Positions 57,601-64,000 of a DNA stretch of 64,000 nt are shown here, piece by piece. Where the stretch lies: NCBI RefSeq assembly GCF_020497125.1, contig NC_059079.1:15953553-16017552 (forward strand), given 5' to 3'. Under the pieces are notes generated by a model. The model searched no databases. It was not told the origin of the DNA and saw only the letters and a program-made list of their open reading frames with translations. Source of the DNA: Mauremys mutica (lineage: Eukaryota; Chordata; Testudines; Geoemydidae). The translations under genes and the position numbers were made by a program. Numbering within the stretch: the first letter of the stretch is position 1; each line of letters opens with the position of its first letter.

Positions 57601-58122
57601 AATTAAACACAATGGGCTGATTCAGCTCTGTTACCCCTGTCTAAATCCAGAGTAACTCCATATGATTAGTTTTAACCTTTTCTCTGAATTGCCTTGCTTT
57701 TTTTATAGGGTTAAGTTACACACTGAGGGATTTATTCTTCTCTCAGTGATCCATATGCATTAATTCCCATTCATGTTAATGACAATTACGGCTGCATTGA
57801 AGGGAGAAACCCTTTTCCTCATCATTCTTGTGTAGTGTAGAGTTTCCTTTGAGCGAAAGAAAGGGAATTTCACTCTAAAAATATGTTTAAAGTCCTTAAC
57901 ATTTCAAGTTGCCATACATACACCTCTCAGATTGCTAAGGCAACTTGGTCCATCTCCAGAAATGCACATGCACATGGCCTTGATATTGTAGTAGAGGACA
58001 GCCATTTAAAAACATTAATTCTCTTGGGACAAATCGCCAAAGTGCAAAAATAAGTGAAACATAATGTGGCTAGATGCTGTGTTACCTTCCCATTCTTTGG
58101 CTACATTATCCTATTAGGTGGG
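54691..58122. other. Unique non-coding DNA
   Basis: No gene recognised. A poly-C run lies at about 55665-55676. The minus-strand open frames at 55685-56050 are not recognisable. An inverted repeat-like ATCGATCATGTGATTAATCG occurs at about 56507. A MITE arm ('GGGCTGATTCAGCTC') is at about 57613. Confidence 0.45.
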
Positions 58123-59016
58123 TGTAGTGGGGTAGGGCTCACTCGCCTCTCGCGAGCACTTCCTGCTGACCGAGTGCATGTGCCTGCACGATCTCTCTGA
58201 TTCCAGTAGGTCTTTAGCGACTCAGCCCTCCAAATGAGTCACACACAGTCCATATGAGAAACAAACAAATCCTTTCTGGAGGATACGGTCCTGGTACCAT
58301 CTTCCTGCAGCCCTCCCTGGGCTCAGTCCTCTATCTCACCAATGAGGCTTATCACAGTGCCCTCAGTTGGTCATGGCTTTATGTGTAGCCTTCCCTGGGC
58401 TCAGTCCTTTACCCAGTCCCTCCAACAGAGCCATCGCGGTACCCAAATTGGGGTCTGGCTGCAGCTCTCGCTGGGCTTCTTCTAGTATCTTTCCCTCTCT
58501 GGAATGGAGCAGTGCCCCCAGTGTTTCCTCCCTGGAGACTCTTCGCCCTGTCTGGGTCTTGCTGATCCCAGCTCTCCAGCTGAGTCACTGTCAGTTCAGT
58601 TCCCTTCTGGGGACGTATCAAAGTTCAATATTTAGCCTGTTGTCGGGGTCTGTTTTAACTCCTTTCCTCAGGACTTAATTAAACTCCCCTCTCTGGGGCT
58701 AAGCCATTCTGCCTGTGGCCAGTGGGGAGAACCAGGGCCTGCTCACTATTCCAGGTCCCAAGCCACGGACCCTATAAATAGCAGTCATATTCTGTATCCC
58801 TCTAACTAATTGCTAGTGTTTCTCTGGGCCACTTCCCTGCAGCCTCTGCCAATAACTCTTCTGGCTGAGTCACAGCAGCCAGCTAGGAGCACCTTTCTTG
58901 CTCCCCCAGTCCATGCTAGTAACTGCTCTGTCTGACTCCCAGCAGTCAGTCAGGAGCACCATCCTCACATCTCTAGCTCCAGGCAGCAACTGACTCTGCT
59001 CTGGCACTGCAGCTCC

Positions 59017-59023
59017 TTTTATA
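59017..59023 (-). promoter_or_regulatory. TATA box of LTR-like unit
   Basis: The minus strand reads CCCATATAAAAGGAGC. It lies about 20-50 bases downstream of two CCAAT boxes in the same orientation, a good pol II core promoter layout. Confidence 0.65.
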
Positions 59024-59040
59024 TGGGCCTGAATCACTCT

Positions 59041-59074
59041 GATTGGCTGGTCCCTGCAGCATCGATGATTGGCT
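59041..59074 (-). promoter_or_regulatory. Two CCAAT boxes of LTR-like unit
   Basis: The word GATTGGCT occurs at 59041-59048 and 59067-59074 on the + strand, giving AGCCAATC twice on the minus strand, upstream of the TATA box. Confidence 0.65.
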
Positions 59075-59137
59075 GCTTCCCCGCAGCCGCGCTAGGCAGC
59101 TTGGAGGATTCACCTCTATTGCCCTTTTTCCTGGGGC

Positions 59138-59145
59138 GGGGTGTG
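59138..59145. repeat. Target-site duplication, left copy (GGGGTGTG)
   Basis: Identical to 59257-59264. Confidence 0.88.
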
Positions 59146-59256
59146 TAGCATTGCCAATTTTGGTTGGAGGTTTAATCACATGACATAATATTTAATTAAA
59201 GCTTAATCTTTAATTTCTGGAGACTCCAGGGCAATCCTGGAGGGTTGGTAACCCTA
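59146..59256. mobile_element. Small hAT-type MITE, 111 bp, nested in the LTR-like unit
   Basis: The ends TAGCATTGCCAATTTTGG and GGAGGGTTGGTAACCCTA are imperfect inverted repeats of a family starting TAGGGTTGCCAAC. The interior 'TTTAATCACATGACATAATA' and 'GAGACTCCAGGGCAATCCTG' is typical. Exact 8-bp GGGGTGTG duplications flank it. It lies upstream of the LTR CCAAT boxes. Confidence 0.92.
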
Positions 59257-59264
59257 GGGGTGTG
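59257..59264. repeat. Target-site duplication, right copy (GGGGTGTG)
   Basis: Exact copy of 59138-59145. Confidence 0.88.
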
Positions 59265-59540
59265 GGGGCCTCAGAGTGCCTGGTATACCCTGTCACAGGA
59301 GGTTACTAGTTGGACAACTGAAGATGATGGACATTTGCTCATCCTTCAGGCCTTGTTGGACTTCCTGGCCGCAAAAGCAGCAACAAGAACAATAATAATA
59401 AATAATAATTCAGGTTTAGACTTATATGAATATTTCACTGACTTACTAAGGCACATATTGCGTCCATATGTTATTTTATTCAGTACCAATTTTTATACTA
59501 TACCAGCTTTTTTAAAGGACTTTATCAAGGTTGTTAAAGT

Positions 59541-59650
59541 AGGCTGGGATTTTCAAAGGAGTATAAGGAAGTCAGGCACCCCACTCGCATTGAAATTCAG
59601 TGGGCACTGGGCATCTAACTCCCTTTCGTTCTTTTGAAAATCCGAACCCT
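59541..59650. mobile_element. MITE with GGATTTTCAAA ends, about 110 bp
   Basis: AGGCTGGGATTTTCAAAGGA on the left pairs with TCTTTTGAAAATCCGAACCC on the right. The interior has 'GCATTGAAATTCAGTGGGCA'. The 130-codon open frame starting at 59245 runs across this element and the LTR end and is not a gene. Confidence 0.82.
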
Positions 59651-59935
59651 AAAAATATGACTTTATCATGGCACTGGACCTCATTTGTAAGTTCTTTCCA
59701 TTTCCATGCAAGTCACTGAGCTGATGCTAGAAAACTTCATCTGGTGTCTTGTCTACTGCATTATATGAACATACACACAACTCTTCTGGCCAGAAGAGGA
59801 GCCTGTGACTTCAGAGGAGCTATACCAATTTACAGTAGCTAGTGATCTGGCCCTCTGTGTTTAAATACAGCCATACTTACTTCTGACATTACAGACTGTT
59901 GTCAGCTTTTGCCATTTTATTGTGAATCTCACAAC

Positions 59936-60173
59936 ATTCAGTGCAGTGGTTCTCAAACTATTGTACTGGTGACCCCTTTCACATAGGAAGCCTCTGAGTG
60001 TGACTCCCCCCCTTATAAATTAAAAACACTTGTTTATATATTTAACACCATTATAAATGCTGGAGGCAAAGCGGGGTTTGGGGTGGAGGCTGACAGCTCG
60101 CAACCCCCCATGTAGTAACCTCGCGACTCCCTGAGGGGTCCCGACGCCCAGTTTGAGAACCCCTGATTTAGTG
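59936..60173. mobile_element. hAT element of Charlie-like type, 222 bp plus duplications
   Basis: The element proper is 59944-60165, with ends CAGTGGTTCTCAAACTAT and CCAGTTTGAGAACCCCTG. Flanking octamers ATTCAGTG (59936-59943) and ATTTAGTG (60166-60173) match at seven of eight positions. The interior includes 'GACCCCTTTCACATAGGAAG', 'CACTTGTTTATATATTTAAC' and 'CGACTCCCTGAGGGGTCCCG'. It shares the CAGTGGTTCTCAAAC end with the element at 48651 but has an unrelated interior. Confidence 0.92.
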
Positions 60174-60372
60174 TTTCTCTTAAAGTCCCAGCTCCAAGAA
60201 TTGAGTGATCATATGAGAATTTCAGCTCTTCCTTTTTTCTTGATAGTTAGATTTTAGCTCTCATGGTTATGGGGAAAAATAACTGGTGATTTTGGAGGCC
60301 TGACTCATGATTTTGTAATGTTTGCAAGGTAGCAGCAGGAGTTGTATGTTGGTTTTAGGTTATACAGAAAAC

Positions 60373-60416
60373 GTACTTAGCCTGGCGCACCGCATGCCAA
60401 AGGTTGCTGATCCCTG
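60373..60416. mobile_element. hAT terminus fragment, 44 bp
   Basis: GTACTTAGCCTGGCGCACCG followed by CATGCCAAAGGTTGCTGATC and CCTG aligns with the right end of the element at 17743-17786. Only this end is present, and it joins directly to a SINE tail. Confidence 0.75.
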
Positions 60417-60530
60417 CTGTAGTGCATAGGAGCCCTGGTCATGCACCAAGACCCCATTGTACTAGGTGTTATACAAACACAGAACAGAAAGATGGTCTTA
60501 CACTTATATATAGTCTAGCTTCATAAAATT
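60417..60530 (-). mobile_element. SINE/L2-type 3' tail, minus strand
   Basis: 'TGTAGTGCATAGGAGCCCTG', 'CAAGACCCCATTGTACTAGG', 'TGTTATACAAACACAGAACA' and 'AAAGATGGTCTTACACTTAT' are the reversed tail of the same family. The AT-rich terminus that normally comes first on this strand is missing where it meets the hAT fragment. Confidence 0.8.
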
Positions 60531-60857
60531 CAAATAAACGGTTGGTGCAGAAATTAACACATCCCCCAGACAACATGTACCAGCAGATTTTAGGCACGGT
60601 GGGCCACAACTGCCCCAAGTGCTTGCCCCGTGTCTCTAAGACAGGCAGGGTGGAAATGCAAGAGAGGTCTGGATGTTACTCTTGAAGGGCCACTGCAGCC
60701 TAATATTCCTTAGGGTGCAGCCTCTTTCTGTGGGAAGGTGAGAGAACCTGCATAGCTGTGGATCCACAAGCTGCTCCTGTGTAACTAGCTCCGTACCATG
60801 AAGGGGTGCACACCTCTTCCAGAGCTATCCAAAATCTCACCCTTCTCTTGCATAGTC
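60531..60857. other. Non-coding DNA, no feature seen
   Basis: No repeat or gene recognised between the SINE tail and the next hAT element. Confidence 0.45.
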
Positions 60858-61195
60858 CAGTGGTGGGCAATCTGCAGCCCGCGGGCCACATATGGCCCAT
60901 CAGGTAATCTTTTTGCTGATGTTGACCATCTGCAGGAATGGCCCCCCACAACTCCCAGTGGCTGTGGTTCGCCATTCCCGGCCAATGGGAGCTTCAGGAA
61001 GTGGCAGGCCACAGGGATGTGCTGGCCACCGTTTCCTGCCGCGCCCATTGACCGGCAATGGCAAACTGTGGCCACTGGGAGATGCGGGGGGCTGTGCCTG
61101 CGGACGGTCAACAGCAGCAAAATGTCTCGCAGCCCACAATTAGATTACCCTGATGGGCCACATGCAGCCTGCGGGCTGCAGGTTGCCAACCACTG
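60858..61195. mobile_element. Non-autonomous hAT element with long inverted repeats, 338 bp
   Basis: The ends CAGTGGTGGGCAATCTGCAG and CTGCAGGTTGCCAACCACTG are inverted repeats, continuing with CCCGCGGGCC-like words. The core (GGCCAATGGGAGCTTCAGGA ... CGCGCCCATTGACCGGC) is related to those at 17463 and 48651. Flanking octamers GCATAGTC and GATAACCT do not agree, so the duplication is lost. Open frames up to 163 codons across it are palindrome artefacts. Confidence 0.92.
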
Positions 61196-61382
61196 GATAA
61201 CCTCACTGATTCTGCTGCCATGGAACTCTCCACACTCATGGAGAAGGGAGCAGGATCTGCCCCAAAGGATCTTGCTTAACTTCAAATAAATAAGTACTCT
61301 TCTGCACTGCACATTTTATTGGTGCATAATGAATGAAAAACAAGGAGTGCTGTGCATGTGGGCTTGCGGAAACAGAGCTGAT
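61196..61382. other. Non-coding DNA, no feature seen
   Basis: Short spacer between two DNA elements; nothing recognised. Confidence 0.45.
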
Positions 61383-61470
61383 GGGCCAGATTCTCAGCTG
61401 GTGTAAATCAGCATCATTTTATTGCAGTCAGTGGAGCTTTGTCAGTTTACACTCGCTGAGGTTCTGTCCC
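61383..61470. mobile_element. Small MITE, 88 bp
   Basis: GGGCCAGATTCTCAGCTGGT on the left pairs with CACTCGCTGAGGTTCTGTCC on the right, and the symmetry continues through GTGTAAATC/CAGTTTACAC. Interior 'ATTGCAGTCAGTGGAGCTTT' is the shared family core. Confidence 0.8.
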
Positions 61471-63342
61471 CAAGTCCTGGAAAAGCACTGCTTGCTTTGT
61501 GAAAAATCTCTCAAAACAGATTGTGATTTTAAAAAAATGAATCTGGTTCCTTAAAAGCGATATAAAATTTCAGCGAACTACATTAGCCCCAGGATGAGGG
61601 TGGGGGGGAGATCTGTTATTATCAAATCAAGTAATAGTTGGTTAGCAATAATTTATTCATTGCATTTAGTCTGGGTACCATTGCAAACAGAATATGTCAG
61701 TTCTGAAGTGCACAGATTAGAAAGGAATGTGGAGTTTGGAAACGTGGCAGCTTGCAGCACCGTGTATGGTTTAAATTAAACCTTTTTTTGGAAAGCAGAA
61801 TAGCTGCAGGCCACATTTAGGGGGAAAGCAACAGCAGAGAGGGCTGGCTGTGGTTTCTCCTTAACTATGTTACCGACCCACTTTCTCTTGTTTTAACACA
61901 GGGGAAAAAAAAAGACTTTGGACTGCTTGAGACCAACCACACAGCTTCTCCACTGACCACAAAAAGGAAGCTTGGCATGGCAGCCATAGGATTAATATCC
62001 ACTGTCTCTTAACCCAACAGGGTGTGAAAACTTTTTATAAGATTTTTTTTCCCTTGTGGAATGACAGTGTGGTTGGAGTTTAGACATCTTGAAACAAGCA
62101 TACGTTTGCATTTCATTGTGTTTTGGGGTTTCTCTCAATTGTTGCAATAAAATCTATTGCTTATAAGTTGTTTTCATCTACTTCTAAGGTTTTAGTGCTG
62201 CAGACCGTCAACAACTTTGTTCGTCTTGCTGCAGGGACAGGAAACATAAAAATATGTCTGCTCTGAATAATGTACTGGGTAAATCTTGGTCTGTTAGAAT
62301 ATCATTGTTCTTAATGAAATGGAGACAACTAGCTCTTAACAGAGCAGCCTTTTCTTCTTTGGAAATAATTTGATTAAGATCATGGATTCTATTAATCATT
62401 TGATCAGCTTTATTCATTCATCTCATTTCCTTTAACTAAAAAAAACCCCACTCTGTGCCGTGCCTTTATCTTTTAAGATGATGACATTTACATATTTCCT
62501 TGTAGTGTAATGTCCTGGGCTTAATATACAGATTGCTCTCTTTAGATATTGTAAACTGGCTATTTCCATGTGCTAAGTGCTATTGTTGATTAGTATCTTA
62601 ATAATGTGATTAAGTAAGCTCAGTCGCCATGGTCCTCTGAGACAATGCCTCCCCCAGCCATGGCCTCCTGGCTAGCTTGGTTGCCACAAATGCCATCAGC
62701 TGCCATGCCATGTCTGTATTCTGTGACCCTCTCTGACTGGAGGATGTCACCTTGCACAGAGAAAGAGAAGTTAGAGCTCCTCTGAGTCAAAGCATAATTC
62801 AGATGACCTGCTCATTAAATGTATCTGCATTCAGGTTTCTTGGTGCTCTGCATCAAAGACTCTGAAAACACAGAGTGGAGTTTAAAATGTTTAAGAAGCT
62901 ATTAAAAATGAAACTGTAGCTCCAGACAGCATTGTTAATTCTTGCTTGGATGTGCTGTTAGGAAGGTTTTCTTTTGTTGTCATTAGAAAAATTGCTCTTT
63001 TGTTAGAACGTTTTCAGCGTGTGAAGAAATACAGCCATAATGCATTTCTAGTTTATTAAAACACTATATAAATACCTCCACCTGCAGAACAGCCTCCACT
63101 TCTTGTTGATATTTTCCTGAATACCTTTGATACTCATTCCTTCTGTACATCACTTAGTTTAGTAGTTGCAGAATGGAAAACTAATGGCAGACTTAGTGGA
63201 AAACTAATGGAAGACTGTTAACTTCTTTTAGCTGCACCAGAGAAGTTGCATTGTATCTTGATCGTTTTCATCTTGGTAGAATTATACTGTAACTAATTGA
63301 ATCCATTGATCACTGTCTTGTTTTTTTCCATCTTCTTCTCAG
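61471..63342. other. Unique non-coding DNA
   Basis: No repeat recognised. A minus-strand open frame of 69 codons (62417-62208) has protein-like composition (NKADQMINRIHDLNQIISKE) but no convincing splice context, and I do not recognise it. Confidence 0.45.
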
Positions 63343-63417
63343 TGGATTCATTTTATAGGGTTCTATACATCAGTCAAGAAAATGGCTGCAGTGAAATTAC
63401 CAACACTGATAATAAAG
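63343..63417 (+). CDS. Candidate internal exon, unidentified gene (low confidence)
   Basis: A long pyrimidine tract and acceptor (TTTTTTTCCATCTTCTTCTCAG, 63321-63342) is followed by 75 bases ending in a good donor (ATAAAG|GTAATT, GT at 63418-63419). Two of three frames are open. One gives WIHFIGFYTSVKKMA..., the other DSFYRVLYISQENGCS..., which looks more protein-like. The length is a multiple of three. I recognise neither reading as a known domain. A non-coding RNA exon or a chance splice-like arrangement are alternatives. Confidence 0.25.
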
Positions 63418-63726
63418 GTAATTTAGTCAGTCCAGTTTATTTCCTCTTTATATGTGTAGGGTAACATATAACTGTTTTAAATCCAGTAATGAAATAACTA
63501 TGTTCCTAGGCCATAGAAAGGGAGATGAGTAGTAATGAGAGAGAATATTGATAAACAGGGAAGATACAAAGTACCTGTTGGTTAAATAGATCGTTGTCTT
63601 TTAATATAAAAAAATAGTAGCTAAATCCTGTCTCATATGCTTAGGCAAGATGACTTCAGTGTTAGTTTCTGGTTTGGCCCTCACTACTTAACCATTTGGA
63701 AAAGGATTCTCTTTCTGGATTAGGAG
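63418..63726. other. Non-coding DNA, no feature seen
   Basis: AT-rich DNA between the candidate donor site and the terminal SINE. No repeat recognised. Confidence 0.45.
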
Positions 63727-63958
63727 GGAGGATAGTCTTGTGGTTAATGCACAGGATTAGAAGTCAGGAGATGTGCGGTTTGTTCCCAAGTCTGTCAGGG
63801 CCTTTCCGTGGGACCTAGGGCAAGTTATGCAATAACTCTCCTTCTGCCTCAGGTTTCCTGTCTGTAAAAAGGAACTTCCTAACCTCACAGGGTGCTATGA
63901 GGCTTACATTAGTATTAGTAAAATCCTTCGAGATCATTGGATGGAGGAGTAAATGCAA
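63727..63958 (+). mobile_element. tRNA-derived SINE, diverged
   Basis: An A-box-like TAGTCTTGTGG is followed by a degenerate B box (GGTTTGTTCCC, about 63778-63788), then core words 'GACCTAGGGCAAGTTATGCA' and 'CTGCCTCAGGTTTCCTGTCT', 'GTAAAAAGGAACTTCCTAAC', and 'CTCACAGGGTGCTATGAGGC'. The head and core match the SINE at 28640, but the 3' part differs ('TAAAATCCTTCGAGATCATT'), indicating another subfamily. Confidence 0.8.
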
Positions 63959-64000
63959 AGGAATATTTTAACTCTCCTCTCCCCAGTGTACTTGTGTGCA

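Larger units (their letters stand above)
58123..59297 (-). mobile_element. LTR-like retroelement unit (probable solo LTR), minus strand
   Basis: Bounded by TGTAGTGGGG on the + strand and TGTCACA at the far end, so the minus strand reads TGTGACA...CCACTACA, with TG/CA ends. In minus orientation it has two CCAAT boxes (59067-59074, 59041-59048) and a TATA box (59017-59023). The downstream part contains imperfect tandem repeats (CAGCAGCCAGCTAGGAGCAC and CAGCAGTCAGTCAGGAGCAC; CCCTGGGCTCAGTCC twice). No AATAAA was found on the minus strand and no clean target duplication, so this may be a non-standard LTR. A small hAT element (59146-59256) sits in the U3-like part. No coding frame belongs to it. 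Confidence 0.6.

Noticed and set aside
59245..59637. Open frame of 130 codons
   Set aside because: It starts in a MITE nested in an LTR-like unit and ends in another MITE. The peptide has no recognisable domain.
60798..61289. Open frame of 163 codons on the + strand
   Set aside because: It spans the hAT element at 60858-61195; frames on the opposite strand are also open. No domain is recognisable.
62208..62417. Minus-strand frame with protein-like composition
   Set aside because: No recognised family and no convincing splice sites; kept as a note in the region entry.
1..64000. CRISPR arrays, bacterial operons, tRNA or rRNA genes
   Set aside because: No regularly spaced repeats, ribosome-binding sites or intact tRNA/rRNA were seen; tRNA-like words belong to SINE heads.

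Overview
This window looks like turtle (probably cryptodiran) nuclear DNA. The evidence is the repeat content: two long CR1 LINE copies of the turtle type, L2 LINEs, tRNA-derived SINEs with an L2-like tail, and many short hAT-type DNA elements with 8-bp target duplications. I recognise these families from memory and ran no database search. Nothing is bacterial, viral or organellar: there are no operons and no rRNA genes, and the only long open frames are eroded LINE reverse transcriptase. I read the window as a large intron or an intergenic gene desert of a vertebrate genome.

Layout. 1-12.4 kb is mostly unique AT-rich DNA with one long CA microsatellite (4704-4779) and a few SINE scraps. 12.4-15.0 kb holds a hAT element and a minus-strand CR1 with a dead reverse transcriptase. 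17.2-17.9 kb has two CR1 tails around a long-inverted-repeat hAT element with a perfect target duplication. 19.8-20.3 kb has two further inverted-repeat elements. 20.3-27.2 kb is largely unique. 27.25 kb holds an inverted retroposed repeat, 28.6 kb a complete SINE, and 30.7-32.9 kb a hAT fragment, a CR1 and an LTR-like insertion inside that CR1. 33-39 kb is unique; 39.2 kb is a palindromic element. 43.9-45.8 kb contains a 1.35-kb composite hAT element and a second hAT element. 48.6-50.1 kb is an L2 LINE interrupted by a hAT element. 58.1-59.3 kb is a minus-strand LTR-like unit with its own TATA and CCAAT boxes, carrying a small hAT element. 59.9-61.2 kb has three hAT pieces and a SINE tail. 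61.2-64 kb is mostly unique and ends in a SINE.

Host genes. I find no recognisable protein-coding gene. Two segments have splice and reading-frame features that could be exons on the + strand: a possible terminal exon at 42155-42665 and a possible internal exon at 63343-63417. Both are weak, unidentified candidates. Several repeat-free stretches with dense homeodomain, octamer or palindromic motifs could be conserved regulatory elements, but that needs cross-species alignment.

I did not find a previously undescribed molecular system. The most informative signals are nested transposition events with readable target duplications, three hAT elements that share a core but carry different ends, the composite hAT element, and an inverted retroposed repeat that fits twin priming.
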